The notes under the pieces: model-generated | The model's database searches: none | What the model saw: the letters and a program-made list of their open reading frames with translations, nothing else | What the model was told of the DNA's origin: nothing | Translations under genes and position numbers: made by a program | Shown here: positions 7,814 through 17,365 of the stretch, in pieces | Position numbering within the stretch: the stretch's first letter is position 1 | Layout of the letters: the number at the start of each line of letters is the position of its first letter | From: Flavobacterium fluviatile | Lineage (GTDB): Bacteria; Bacteroidota; Bacteroidia; Flavobacteriales; Flavobacteriaceae | NCBI RefSeq assembly: GCF_010645065.1 | Contig: NZ_JAADZW010000022.1 | Span: 1-58,383 of the forward strand | DNA: 58,383 bases | Reading direction: 5' to 3'

Positions 7814-10789
7814 TTAGAAGTTTGCATTCACACCAAACAAGAATGTTCTTGCTCTTGGATACACATTATTATCAATTCCATTGAATTTCTCAGGATCTAA
7901 ACCATTATACTTTGTAAGGATAAATACATTTTGAACACCAGCTGTAAATCTTAATGAAGCTGCTTTGATCAACGATTTATCAAAAGTATAGCCAAGCGTA
8001 ATATTATCAAGTTTAATAAAAGAAGCATCTTTTATAAAGTAGTCTGACAAATAACGTTGTGTACCATTATCTTCAAATGTAAAACCAGTATTATAGTAAT
8101 CTGAACTTACATTAGATAAGTCTGTTTGTCTTCTTAAACCTGCATCAGAATATCCTAAGTTTGAACTTACGTTATCAAAAATGCGATTTCCTAAACTCGC
8201 TCTCCAGTTCATTGTAAAATCGAACTTTTTGTAGTTTAAAGTAGAAAACAATCCGAAAGTGTAATCTGGTGCAGTTTTATGAAATCTGTAACGATCTCCA
8301 GCATCAATTTTTCCATCTCCGTTTCTATCTACATAAGCACCGGCAATTGGTCTTTTGTTTGCATCATATAATTGTTCGTAAACAAAGAATGAGTTTGGAG
8401 CGTATCCAACAGAATTTATTTGAATTTTGTTTCCGTTACCTCCAGCAATATTGTCTCCAGTTAAATAACCTTGGAAACCTGGAACTGTAATTCCTAAATC
8501 AGCAATTTCTTGATGAATATAAGTAGTATTAAAAGCTACATTCCAGGTCAGATTATCTGTTTTAACAATATCAGAAGCAATACTAAACTCAACACCTTTT
8601 GTATCAACACTACCAATGTTAAAGAAACCTTGATTTCTAATATTAGCCCCATCAGGAACCGCAATATCAGCTAATAAATCTGTTGATTTTTTATTAAAAT
8701 AGTTGATCGATCCAGTTATTCTGTCATTAAAGAAACCGTAGTCAATACCTACGTTTGTCTCTGCCAGTTCTTCCCATTTAATATCTTCATTATAACCTTC
8801 CGGTCTTGCTGTTGAATAAATCGTATTACCAAAAATATACTGAGAGTTGATTGTTCCAAGAGTTACTCTTCTTAAATAATCATACTGTGCAGAAATATCC
8901 TGTTGCCCGGTTGTACCATAACCAACTCTTAATTTTAAAGTAGAAATAGTAGCATTATCTTTTAAGAAAGCTTCCTCAGATAAATTCCAAGCAAAAGCAG
9001 CTCCTCCAAAATTACCCCATCTGTTATCTTCAGAGAAACGAGAAGTTCCGTCTCTTCTGTAGTTAAGTGTCAATAAATATCTGCTGTCATAACCTAAATT
9101 TAAACGACCGAAATAAGATTGAAGATTAATATCCGGATCTGTAATTACATCTTCATTAGGATTTGGCTGTCTAACTTCTCCCGACTGGTATTTCTCTTTT
9201 TGAAATAATTGGTAGTTATAACCTGCAGTTGCATCAATTTTAAATTTCCCTAAATCTTTAGTATAATTAAAATAAGCATTTAAGTTTTTGTTTTGAAGTG
9301 CATCTGTATAACTTGAATAGTTTCCTAGATTCACATAATCAGGTCCGTTAAAAGGTTTTGGCTGATATCCTAAAGCACTTTGCGTACTAACTTCTGTATA
9401 TCCGCTACTATCAAATCTATCAATACCTGCTTCAACAACAGCTCTCAAATCTTCGAAGAAATGGAATTTATAATCCAGTCTCACATTTCCCCATTTTCTT
9501 GTAGAAGTCGCTCTTCTTTCGTCTTGATTTAATCTTGCTACAGGGTTTCTTGCTGGCAACAATGGTAAGTTTCCGGTAGGCTCTAACCATTCAAAATACC
9601 CTCCGTAACGAGATCCTGGCTGATATACCGGCTGCGTTGGATCAAATCCAATTGCGCTTCCAATCACTGCTCCTTCATCCTGAAATTGATTTTTCCCAAA
9701 AGATAAATTTCCGCTAATATCAATCTTTAAATGATTGTCAAATAAAACAGGATTTAACGATAACGATGTTGTAGTTCTCTCAAAAGAAGTGTTTCTTAGG
9801 ATCCCGGGATTATCAACATTTCCAACAGATAAACGAACTGGTAGTTTATTGAATAAAGCACCACTTACAGAAATATTATTGTTTGTTGTTAAAGCTGTAT
9901 GAAAGATTTCGTCTTGCCAGTTCGTGTTTGCATTACCCAATAAAGCTTGTTGGGCAGGAGTACCTTTTGTATTAACCAACTCACGGAATTGATCTGCACT
10001 CATCACATCAACAGTATTAGAAACAGTATTAATACCAACCTGAGAGCTAAAGTTCACTTTAACACCACCCTTTGTTCCTTTTTTAGTGGTAATAACGATT
10101 ACACCATTTGCAGCACGAGATCCGTAGATTGCAGCAGCAGAGGCATCTTTTAAAACTGTAAAAGACTCAATATCATTTGGATCAATTGTAGATAAAATGC
10201 TAGTCGCTCCACTTGGTACTGCATTGCTTAAAGGTAATCCGTCCAAAACGATCAAAGGTTCATTTGATGCATTTAACGAAGATCCTCCACGAATTCTAAT
10301 ATCCGCTTTTGCACCTGGCGCTCCTCCTCCTGTTACATTAACACCCGAAATCCGGCCTGTTAACAGATTTTCCGGAGTTACATTTAATCCTTTATTAAAT
10401 TCTTTTGAAGATAAAACTGCTACTGAACCCGTCGCATCCTTTTTCTTAACAGTTCCGTAACCTACCTGCACAACTACCTCTTTAAGTTGATTGGTATCTT
10501 CTTCTAATGAAATGTTGAGTGTTTTTTGTCCGTTATAGTCAACGGTTGCTGTTTTGTATCCTATAAAAGAAATTAGAATTTTATTGCCGGCTTTTACATT
10601 AGATAATTCAAAATTACCGTCAAAGCCGGTAGATGTTCCTCCGGGAGCACCTTGTACATTTACATTTACCCCCGGGATTGGCTGTCCCGTCGCTTTATCG
10701 ACAACTGTACCTTTTAAAGTGCCCTGAGCAAGCATCATAAACGGAAACAGCAGGAATAAAAATAACAACTTTTGAGAAATTGTTTTCAT
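7814..10789 (-). CDS. susC: SusC/RagA TonB-dependent outer-membrane importer
   Basis: A 991-residue SusC-type receptor. It has a signal peptide (about 1-21), a carboxypeptidase-regulatory-like domain (GTLKGTVVDKATGQPIPGVNV, about 24-100), then QVGYGTVKKKDATGSV, which marks the TonB-box and plug start, and the plug motif DASAAAIYGSRAANGVIVITTKKG. The rest is a long beta-barrel ending in aromatic NANF. It would move maltodextrins across the outer membrane using TonB energy. It is first in the minus-strand cluster susC-susD-susE-like-amylase and is divergent from the LacI-type regulator gene. A 21-nt motif shared with the MFS transporter promoter lies about 42-62 bp upstream of its start. Confidence 0.95.
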   Translation of the reverse strand: MKTISQKLLFLFLLFPFMMLAQGTLKGTVVDKATGQPIPGVNVNVQGAPGGTSTGFDGNFELSNVKAGNKILISFIGYKTATVDYNGQKTLNISLEEDTNQLKEVVVQVGYGTVKKKDATGSVAVLSSKEFNKGLNVTPENLLTGRISGVNVTGGGAPGAKADIRIRGGSSLNASNEPLIVLDGLPLSNAVPSGATSILSTIDPNDIESFTVLKDASAAAIYGSRAANGVIVITTKKGTKGGVKVNFSSQVGINTVSNTVDVMSADQFRELVNTKGTPAQQALLGNANTNWQDEIFHTALTTNNNISVSGALFNKLPVRLSVGNVDNPGILRNTSFERTTTSLSLNPVLFDNHLKIDISGNLSFGKNQFQDEGAVIGSAIGFDPTQPVYQPGSRYGGYFEWLEPTGNLPLLPARNPVARLNQDERRATSTRKWGNVRLDYKFHFFEDLRAVVEAGIDRFDSSGYTEVSTQSALGYQPKPFNGPDYVNLGNYSSYTDALQNKNLNAYFNYTKDLGKFKIDATAGYNYQLFQKEKYQSGEVRQPNPNEDVITDPDINLQSYFGRLNLGYDSRYLLTLNYRRDGTSRFSEDNRWGNFGGAAFAWNLSEEAFLKDNATISTLKLRVGYGTTGQQDISAQYDYLRRVTLGTINSQYIFGNTIYSTARPEGYNEDIKWEELAETNVGIDYGFFNDRITGSINYFNKKSTDLLADIAVPDGANIRNQGFFNIGSVDTKGVEFSIASDIVKTDNLTWNVAFNTTYIHQEIADLGITVPGFQGYLTGDNIAGGNGNKIQINSVGYAPNSFFVYEQLYDANKRPIAGAYVDRNGDGKIDAGDRYRFHKTAPDYTFGLFSTLNYKKFDFTMNWRASLGNRIFDNVSSNLGYSDAGLRRQTDLSNVSSDYYNTGFTFEDNGTQRYLSDYFIKDASFIKLDNITLGYTFDKSLIKAASLRFTAGVQNVFILTKYNGLDPEKFNGIDNNVYPRARTFLFGVNANF

Positions 10790-10830
10790 ACTTTTTGTTT
10801 AAATTAGTTTGAGTTAGTGATTGTTTAGTT

Positions 10831-10851
10831 AAGCTTTTAATTTTACTTCGA
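10831..10851. promoter_or_regulatory. Candidate sus operator, copy 1 (upstream of susC)
   Basis: This 21-nt stretch (starts AAGCTTTTA, ends ACTTCGA) matches 12459-12479 upstream of the MFS transporter at 20 of 21 positions on the same strand. The central part ends in TTCGA, and a related TTTCGAAA lies just before the LacI gene near 11014. A LacI-family operator with a central CG is a reasonable guess; binding is not shown. Confidence 0.5.
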
Positions 10852-11028
10852 GTTTCAAAGATTAATAAATAATTAACATGCTCGACATCATGCGTTTCTG
10901 AAAAGTTTACGAAAACGTGGTAGTGTTGAAAAGTTTATGAATTATTTTCATTTTTTAGAAGTAAAATTATGATTTATTAAAATTTACAATACCTTTATTA
11001 TTAATAACATTTTTTCGAAATTAGCACC

Positions 11029-12057
11029 ATGAAACGAAAAGTAACCCTGAAACAGATTGCAAAAGAGCTGGATGTATCAATTTCAACGGTTTCAAAATCA
11101 TTGCGGAACAGTTCTGAAATTGGTGAAGAAACCCGATTGAAAGTCCAGGCTTTTGCAAAGTTTTACAACTATAAACCCAACAACATCGCCCTTAGTTTAA
11201 AAAACCGGAAAACGAAAAGTATTGGTATTATTATTCCTGAAATTGTACATTATTTTTTCTCTACTGTTATAAACGGAATTGAACAGATTGCTAACGAACA
11301 TGGGTATAGCGTAGTCATTTGTTTATCGGATGATTCATTTGACAAAGAAGTTTTAAATATGGAAATGCTGGCAAACGGAAGCATCGATGGTTTCATCATG
11401 TCGCTTTCTAAAGAGACTCAGTTCAAAGGGGATTTTCACCATATCACAGAAGTCATCAATCAGGGAATGCCGGTAGTCATGTTTGATAGGGTAACCAATG
11501 ATATATTATGTGATAAAGTAATCATTGACGATAAGGCTGCAGCTTATGAAGCGGTTCAGAGTCTGATTGACAGCGGAAGAAAAAAAATAGCGCTTGTTAC
11601 TACTGTTGATTATGTAAGCGTTGGAAAACTCAGAACCGATGGATACGAAAAAGCATTATTAGACAACGGACTGCCCTTCAACGAAGAGTTAATCATAAAA
11701 ATTGAAGACGTTGATACCTGCGAAATTACCATCAGCCAGCTTTTGCACGAAAGGGCTTTTGATGCTGTTTTTGCCGTTAATGAGCTTTTTGCGGTAACTA
11801 TTATCAAAACAGCCAATAAAATGGGATTGAAAGTTCCGGAAGATTTAGCTGTTATAGCCTTTACTGACGGAATTATTTCGAAATATTCAACACCGAGTAT
11901 TACAACTGTAAGTCAGAGTGGAGAAAAAATGGGCAATAAAGCGGCCAAAATGCTTATAGAAAGACTGGAAGCTGAACATGATGATGAAGAGGAAAATGAA
12001 AATTACACCACCGAGGTGATTGAAACGCATCTTATAAAAAGAGAATCTACAGATTAA
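11029..12057 (+). CDS. LacI-family transcriptional regulator
   Basis: A 342-residue LacI/GalR-type protein. The N-terminal helix-turn-helix is clear (VTLKQIAKELDVSISTVSKSL, about 4-24), followed by the hinge helix region and a periplasmic-binding-protein-like sugar domain (SIGIIIPEIVHYFFSTVINGIEQ from about 66). It sits between the divergent susC operon and the plus-strand sugar genes, so it most likely senses a maltodextrin-derived signal and controls both. The B. thetaiotaomicron sus locus uses a different regulator, SusR, so this locus follows another regulatory plan. Possible operators are at 10831, 12459 and 12498. The gap 12058-12540 separates it from the transporter, which suggests its own transcript. 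Confidence 0.9.
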   Translation: MKRKVTLKQIAKELDVSISTVSKSLRNSSEIGEETRLKVQAFAKFYNYKPNNIALSLKNRKTKSIGIIIPEIVHYFFSTVINGIEQIANEHGYSVVICLSDDSFDKEVLNMEMLANGSIDGFIMSLSKETQFKGDFHHITEVINQGMPVVMFDRVTNDILCDKVIIDDKAAAYEAVQSLIDSGRKKIALVTTVDYVSVGKLRTDGYEKALLDNGLPFNEELIIKIEDVDTCEITISQLLHERAFDAVFAVNELFAVTIIKTANKMGLKVPEDLAVIAFTDGIISKYSTPSITTVSQSGEKMGNKAAKMLIERLEAEHDDEEENENYTTEVIETHLIKRESTD

Positions 12058-12120
12058 CCCGTTGGCTGAAATTATTTTTTTTCCAATTCTATTGCATCAG
12101 CTTAGATATAAATCTTTCTA

Positions 12121-12202
12121 AATCTGCTTTAATCTGTGTAAATCTGCGTGAAAAATTAATAAGCAAAAGTATTTCACGCAGATTTTAAAGGATTTTGCAG
12201 AT
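12121..12202. repeat. Long intergenic hairpin made of AAATCTGC-type units
   Basis: Within the 480-bp gap between the regulator and the transporter, AAATCTGCGTGAAA (12140-12153) is perfectly inverted at 12172-12185, with weaker pairing further out. Similar hairpins occur at 21570-21640 and 54825-54924. They look like a dispersed palindromic repeat rather than a simple terminator, as no T run follows. The rest of the gap holds the transporter's control sites. Confidence 0.7.
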
Positions 12203-12458
12203 CAAAATAGATTTAATCCTTGAATGAAGCTATTTTATTTCACCCACAAGTTACAGATTAATTTTATAATCATAAAAATCAAAAGTGATAAAGCTGTTTA
12301 AATCTGAATTTAGATTTTTACTTTATCACTTTATATTTTAGTAGTACTTTTTTCTTATTTAATTCATTACTACAACCTTGTAGTAAAAAATGTTTGCTCT
12401 TATTTGCCTTTATAAAACCAAAAACTGAAATATATTTATATATTTACAGCCCAGTTCA

Positions 12459-12479
12459 AAGCTTTTACTTTTACTTCGA
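12459..12479. promoter_or_regulatory. Candidate sus operator, copy 2 (upstream of the MFS transporter)
   Basis: This is the second copy of the 21-nt motif seen at 10831-10851, with one substitution (A to C at position 10). It lies 61-81 bp upstream of the transporter start codon. Its orientation relative to the gene is opposite to that of the susC copy, as can happen with operator sites. Confidence 0.5.
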
Positions 12480-12497
12480 AAATAAATAGTAAGTTTT

Positions 12498-12516
12498 GAT
12501 AAGCAAAGCGCTTATC
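12498..12516. promoter_or_regulatory. Inverted repeat upstream of the MFS transporter
   Basis: GATAAGC (12498-12504) and GCTTATC (12510-12516) are perfect inverted arms around a 5-nt spacer; the 8-bp palindrome AAGCGCTT (central CG, LacI-like) sits in its right half. It lies 25 bp before the start codon, just after TAAGTTTTG (12490-12498), a near -7 box with one extra base. It could be an operator or a 5' mRNA hairpin. Confidence 0.45.
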
Positions 12517-12540
12517 GTATAATTTTTACAAATTGCGATA

Positions 12541-13896
12541 ATGGAAAAGCGTAAATTAAGTTTCTGGGAAATCTGGAACATGAGTTTCGGTTTCTTAGGA
12601 ATCCAAATGGGATTTGCACTTCAAAATGCAAATGCCAGCAGAATTCTACAAATTTTTGGTGCCGACGTACATGAGCTTTCATGGTTTTGGATTATTGCTC
12701 CCTTAATGGGATTGATAGTGCAGCCCGTTATTGGTCATTACAGTGACAGGACCTGGGGAAGATTCGGCAGACGAAAACCTTTCTTTTTAGTAGGGGCAAT
12801 TTTAGCTTCGGTTGGATTAATTTTAATGCCACAGGCTAATATTTTCATTTCAGTATTGCCCGCTTTATGGGTTGGATCCGGAATGTTAATGATCATGGAT
12901 GCTTCTTTTAATATTGCTATGGAGCCATTTCGTGCACTGGTTGGAGATAATTTAAGAACAGATCAGCGTACTGCAGGATTCAGTATTCAAACCTCACTTA
13001 TTGGTTTTGGAGCTGTAATTGGTTCAGCCTTACCTTATGTTTTAACAAAATGGTTCGATGTACCAAATAATACAATTCCGGGAAGTGTTCCTTTAAATCT
13101 GACTTTGTCCTTCGTAATTGGGGCTGCAGTTTTAATCGGTTCTATTTTGGTAACATTATTTACTACTAAAGAATACTCGCCTGAAGAACTGGCTAAATTT
13201 GAAGATCCGCAAAATGACGAGATTTTTAATGCTGAAGAAAAATCAAAAATCGCAGACATTTTTACCGATTTTGCAAAAATGCCAGAAACAATGCGTCAGC
13301 TTAGCTGGGTGCAGTTTTTCTCCTGGTTCGGATTATTCGGCATGTGGGTTTTTACCACCCCTGCCATTGCACATCATATTTATAAATTACCGCTTAGCGA
13401 CACTTCCAGCCAGCAATATCAAAATGCTGGTGACTGGGTCGGAATCTTATTTGGTGTTTACAACTTTGTTTCTGCCATTGTAGCATTGTTTTTCCTACCC
13501 TATATCGCTAAAAAAATCGGAAGAAAAGCTACCCATTCGGTTTCTTTGATTATAGGAGGAATTGGTTTGATAACCATTTATTTCATGCCAAATGAAGACT
13601 GGGTTGTTTTACCCATGATTTTAATAGGTATCGCCTGGGCAAGTATTCTGGCTATGCCTTATGCCATTCTTGCCGGTTCTATTACGCCTAAAAAAATGGG
13701 TGTTTACATGGGGATTTTTAACTTTTTTGTAGTTATTCCGCAAATTGTAAATGCTTTGATTGGCGGTCCAATTGTAAAATATCTTTATGATGGCGAAGCA
13801 ATTTATGCCTTAATCACAAGCGGTGTAAGTTTCTTAATCGCTGCTCTATTGGTCTACAAAGTCAAAGACGTAGACGACACTATTCTAAAATCATAA
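12541..13896 (+). CDS. MFS sugar transporter (maltose/maltodextrin type)
   Basis: A 451-residue inner-membrane carrier with about 12 hydrophobic segments. The loop between helices 2 and 3 carries GHYSDRTWGRFGRRKPF, the signature of the MFS/GPH group that includes bacterial maltose and plant sucrose carriers. It would carry maltose or short maltodextrins from the periplasm to the cytoplasm, where GH65 maltose phosphorylase acts. pgmB starts 20 bp downstream, so transporter, mutase and phosphorylase probably form one unit. The start is the first ATG after the candidate operator sites. The exact substrate is inferred from context. Confidence 0.85.
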   Translation: MEKRKLSFWEIWNMSFGFLGIQMGFALQNANASRILQIFGADVHELSWFWIIAPLMGLIVQPVIGHYSDRTWGRFGRRKPFFLVGAILASVGLILMPQANIFISVLPALWVGSGMLMIMDASFNIAMEPFRALVGDNLRTDQRTAGFSIQTSLIGFGAVIGSALPYVLTKWFDVPNNTIPGSVPLNLTLSFVIGAAVLIGSILVTLFTTKEYSPEELAKFEDPQNDEIFNAEEKSKIADIFTDFAKMPETMRQLSWVQFFSWFGLFGMWVFTTPAIAHHIYKLPLSDTSSQQYQNAGDWVGILFGVYNFVSAIVALFFLPYIAKKIGRKATHSVSLIIGGIGLITIYFMPNEDWVVLPMILIGIAWASILAMPYAILAGSITPKKMGVYMGIFNFFVVIPQIVNALIGGPIVKYLYDGEAIYALITSGVSFLIAALLVYKVKDVDDTILKS

Positions 13897-13916
13897 ATTA
13901 AGAATTCTCCTTTTTA

Positions 13917-14567
13917 ATGAAAAAAGCATTCATCTTCGATCTTGACGGAGTCATTGTCGATACCGCCAAATATCACTTTTTGGCCTGGCAAAAAATCGCG
14001 CAGGCATTACATATAAATTTTACGCAGGAGCACAACGAACTTTTAAAGGGTGTAAGCCGTGTTCGTTCTTTGGATATCATTTTAGAATTAGGCAATGTTG
14101 AAGCTTCTCAGGAAGACAAAGACAAATGGCTGATTCAAAAAAATGAAGATTATTTGTCTTATTTAGTTGATATGGACGAAAGCGAAATTCTTCCGGGAGT
14201 TTTTAAAATTCTGCAATTATTAAAAGATAAAAATCAGGGAATTGCATTGGGTTCTGCCAGTAAAAATGCAAGACCCATTCTGGAAAAAACAGGGATTCTG
14301 TCTTACTTCGACGCTATTGTTGACGGAAACGACGTCAGTAAAGCAAAACCAGACCCCGAAGTTTTCCTGAAAGCGGCTCAATTGCTACATATTGATCCCA
14401 AAAATGCAATCGTATTTGAAGATTCTGTTGCCGGAATTCAGGCAGCAAATAGCGCAGAAATGGTAAGTATAGGGATTGGTGAGAAAACAATTCTGCATGA
14501 AGCAGATTACATTTTTAATGATTTTACTTTCGTGGATGAAAACTTTATCGACAAGTTAATCAATTAG
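13917..14567 (+). CDS. pgmB: Beta-phosphoglucomutase (HAD family)
   Basis: A 216-residue cytoplasmic HAD enzyme that turns beta-glucose-1-phosphate into glucose-6-phosphate. The catalytic motif FDLDGVIVD is at residues 7-15 with the Asp-Asp pair (Asp8, Asp10). KGVSR (about 44), GSASKN (about 117), the KPDPEVF loop and EDSVAGIQA fit beta-phosphoglucomutase more closely than general phosphatases. The next gene encodes GH65 maltose phosphorylase, which makes exactly this substrate. The stop codon lies inside the left arm of a 29-bp inverted repeat that spans the gap to the phosphorylase. Confidence 0.92.
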   Translation: MKKAFIFDLDGVIVDTAKYHFLAWQKIAQALHINFTQEHNELLKGVSRVRSLDIILELGNVEASQEDKDKWLIQKNEDYLSYLVDMDESEILPGVFKILQLLKDKNQGIALGSASKNARPILEKTGILSYFDAIVDGNDVSKAKPDPEVFLKAAQLLHIDPKNAIVFEDSVAGIQAANSAEMVSIGIGEKTILHEADYIFNDFTFVDENFIDKLIN

Positions 14568-14718
14568 ATAATGTGCCAATTTGATAATTAGAAAATGGAT
14601 AATTATCAAATTAAATATCCTAATAAATCTTTAAAAATCATCAATCAAACAGTAAAAACAATCAGCAATTAGAAATAGCCAGAAAAAAGTAATTATCAAA
14701 TTGGCACATTATCTAATT
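14562..14718. repeat. 29-bp perfect inverted repeat with an alternative short hairpin
   Basis: The arms 14562-14590 and 14690-14718 are exact reverse complements, separated by 99 nt. The inner 12 nt of the left arm (14578-14589) can also pair with 14601-14612, so two exclusive structures are possible. The repeat fills the gap between pgmB and the GH65 gene and overlaps the pgmB stop. No transposase or terminal duplication is visible. Confidence 0.85.
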
Positions 14719-14736
14719 CTCTAATTAAAAAAACAA

Positions 14737-17043
14737 ATGAATCAGGATTATATAAAACCAGACAACTGGTCCATCATAGAAGAAGGGTTTGATGCCGAAA
14801 GTGTCAAATCTTCCGAAAGTCTTTTCAGCCTTGGGAACGGCGCTATGGGACAGCGGGCCAATTTTGAAGAAACGTACTCCGGCGAGACCTTTCAGGGAAG
14901 TTACATTGCCGGAATTTATTATCCGGATAAAACCAAAGTGGGCTGGTGGAAAAACGGCTACCCGAAATATTTTGCCAAAGTCTTAAACGCGCCTAACTGG
15001 ATTGGAATTAATATCGAAATCAATGAAGAAAACCTCGATTTGAATACATGTGATGAGGTTCGGAATTTTCGCAGGGAGCTGAATATGAAAGAAGGATGGT
15101 ACAATCGTTCTTTTGAAGCAGTTCTAAGAAACGGAACTGAAATCGCTGTGAATGTACGTCGTTTTCTTTCTTTAGACCTGGATGAAGCGGGTATCATCAA
15201 ATACGATATTACGCCTTTAAATAAAGATGCCAAAATTGTTTACAAGCCTTATATTGATGCAGGTGTAACCAACGAAGATGCTAACTGGGACGAAAAATTC
15301 TGGGAACCCTTAGAAGTAAAAAAATCAAACGGTGAAGCTTTTGTAACGGCACAAACATTTAAAACGCATTTTAAAGTGACGACTTTTATGCATAACACGA
15401 TTTTGGCCAACGGAGAAAACATCCATATTTCGCCTTCTGCAATTGATTCGACTATAGATAAAGTAAAATATACTTACGGAACCATTATTGCCAAAGGCCA
15501 AACCTCATCCATTCAGAAAATAGGTGGTTATACGGTTTCTTTAAATCACGAAAATACTTTGGCTGCAGCCGAAAAATGTATCAAAACAGCCGTTTCTTTA
15601 GGATATGATACTTTGCTTCAAAACCAAATAGACGCCTGGGCAAAAATCTGGGAAATGTCCGATATTACTATTGAAGGCGATGTTAAGGCACAACAGGGAA
15701 TACGTTTCAACATTTTCCAGTTAAACCAAACCTATTCCGGAAAAGACAGCCGGTTAAATATTGGACCAAAAGGTTTTACCGGAGAAAAATACGGCGGATC
15801 AACGTACTGGGACACTGAGGCGTATTGCATTCCGTTTTATATGGCTACGAAAGATCAGGAAGTTGCCCGAAATTTATTGACCTACCGTTACAATCAACTG
15901 GATAAAGCGATTGAAAACGCAAAAGACAATTTAGGTTTCAAAAACGGTGCAGCTTTATATCCGATGGTTACCATGAACGGTGAAGAATGCCATAACGAAT
16001 GGGAAATCACACATGAAGAAATCCACAGAAACGGAGCGATTGCTTTTGCGATTTACAATTATTACCGCTATACCGGAGATTACTCATATATTCCTGAAAA
16101 AGGACTGGAAGTGTTAATCGGAATTGCACGTTTCTGGCATCAAAGAGCTTCTTTTTCTAAAGACAAAAACCAATATGTAATTTTGGGTGTTACGGGTCCA
16201 AACGAGTACGAGAACAACATCAACAATAATTTCTACACCAATTTTATTGCAAAATGGTGTATTGATTTTGCTTCTGAACAAATCGAAAAAGTAGCTGCAG
16301 AATATCCGGCAGATCACAAACGTATTATAGAGAAAACAAATCTTGAAGATTCTGAAATCTCAGAATGGAAAAAAGTAGCTGATAACATTTACTTCCCGAA
16401 ATCGGAGGAATTAGGGATTTATTTGCAGCAGGATGGTTTCTTAGACAAAGAATTAGTTCCGGTAAAAGATTTAGATAAATCACAGCGTCCGATTAACCAA
16501 AAATGGTCCTGGGATCGTGTGTTGCGTTCGCCATACATTAAACAAGCCGATGTTTTACAAGGTTTCTATTTCTTCGAAGATCATTTTTCGAAAGAAGAAT
16601 TAAAACGAAATTTCGAGTTTTATGAATCGTTTACTGTGCATGAAAGTTCTCTTTCGCCTTGCGTACACTCAATTCAGGCCGCAGCATTAGATAAAATGGA
16701 CATGGCATATACCTTTTATTTAAGAACTTCCCGTCTGGATTTGGATGATTATAATAAAGAAGTCGAGGAAGGCTGTCATATCACGTCAATGGCGGGGACA
16801 TGGATGAGTATTGTGGAAGGCTTTGGCGGAATGCGTGTGAAAAATGACCAGCTTCATTTTTCACCAAAAATTCCAAAAGAATGGAAAGGGTATTCGTTTA
16901 AAATTAATTTCAGGCATCAGATTCTAAAAGTTGCAGTAAGCCATACCGAAAGTACTTTTACTGTTGACGGCGATCATGATTTAACGATTATCGTGAACGG
17001 AAAACCGGTAATTGCAAGCAAGCAACTCACTAAAATTCATTAA
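14737..17043 (+). CDS. GH65 maltose phosphorylase
   Basis: A 768-residue GH65 enzyme, the usual length of the family. It would split maltose with phosphate into glucose and beta-glucose-1-phosphate in the cytoplasm (no signal peptide). The catalytic region has NGEECHNEWEITHEEIHRNG (about 415-434), the segment carrying the general-acid glutamate of known maltose phosphorylases (Glu421 or Glu423 here). GGSTYWDTEAY (about 352-362) and the late KWSWDRVLRSPYIKQADVLQG segment are also typical. pgmB upstream supports a phosphorylase rather than a hydrolase. Trehalose or kojibiose phosphorylase activity cannot be excluded by eye, but the sus context favours maltose. Confidence 0.9.
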   Translation: MNQDYIKPDNWSIIEEGFDAESVKSSESLFSLGNGAMGQRANFEETYSGETFQGSYIAGIYYPDKTKVGWWKNGYPKYFAKVLNAPNWIGINIEINEENLDLNTCDEVRNFRRELNMKEGWYNRSFEAVLRNGTEIAVNVRRFLSLDLDEAGIIKYDITPLNKDAKIVYKPYIDAGVTNEDANWDEKFWEPLEVKKSNGEAFVTAQTFKTHFKVTTFMHNTILANGENIHISPSAIDSTIDKVKYTYGTIIAKGQTSSIQKIGGYTVSLNHENTLAAAEKCIKTAVSLGYDTLLQNQIDAWAKIWEMSDITIEGDVKAQQGIRFNIFQLNQTYSGKDSRLNIGPKGFTGEKYGGSTYWDTEAYCIPFYMATKDQEVARNLLTYRYNQLDKAIENAKDNLGFKNGAALYPMVTMNGEECHNEWEITHEEIHRNGAIAFAIYNYYRYTGDYSYIPEKGLEVLIGIARFWHQRASFSKDKNQYVILGVTGPNEYENNINNNFYTNFIAKWCIDFASEQIEKVAAEYPADHKRIIEKTNLEDSEISEWKKVADNIYFPKSEELGIYLQQDGFLDKELVPVKDLDKSQRPINQKWSWDRVLRSPYIKQADVLQGFYFFEDHFSKEELKRNFEFYESFTVHESSLSPCVHSIQAAALDKMDMAYTFYLRTSRLDLDDYNKEVEEGCHITSMAGTWMSIVEGFGGMRVKNDQLHFSPKIPKEWKGYSFKINFRHQILKVAVSHTESTFTVDGDHDLTIIVNGKPVIASKQLTKIH

Positions 17044-17093
17044 ATTACAATCTTTAAAAACTAAAAACAACTTAAACTGATTTGACAATCTTA

Positions 17094-17219
17094 TCATTTC
17101 GACGATAGGAGACCCGAGCGACAGCGAACAGTCGAAGCAAATCGCACGAGGAATTCCATCCAGAGCATCGCCAATCTTTGTCGATTTTCTAGTGTGATTT
17201 CTCCCTCCGGTCGAAATGA
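17094..17219. repeat. Intergenic repeat: TCATTTCGAC inverted repeat enclosing dispersed element copy A
   Basis: TCATTTCGAC (17094-17103) is inverted as GTCGAAATGA (17210-17219). Between them, 17104-17142 is a copy of the dispersed element also seen at about 21494, 22583 and 23517 (core on the reverse strand: TTCGCTGTCGCTCGGGTC). It fills most of the 322-bp gap between the phosphorylase and GH97 genes. No gene is seen in that gap. Confidence 0.7.
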
Positions 17220-17365
17220 CAAAAAAAGAAAATGTTACTTCTAAAAGAAACGCATACAACATTTAAAACAATAAAATATGAAATGAGCATGATTAAAGTT
17301 GGTCGAATATCCACTGAATATATGCGAATTACATATGACCTTTAAAAATCAATAAATACCATCAT

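Noticed and set aside
14562..14718. Ends of an insertion sequence
   Set aside because: Only 99 bp lie between the arms, with no transposase and no target duplication visible.
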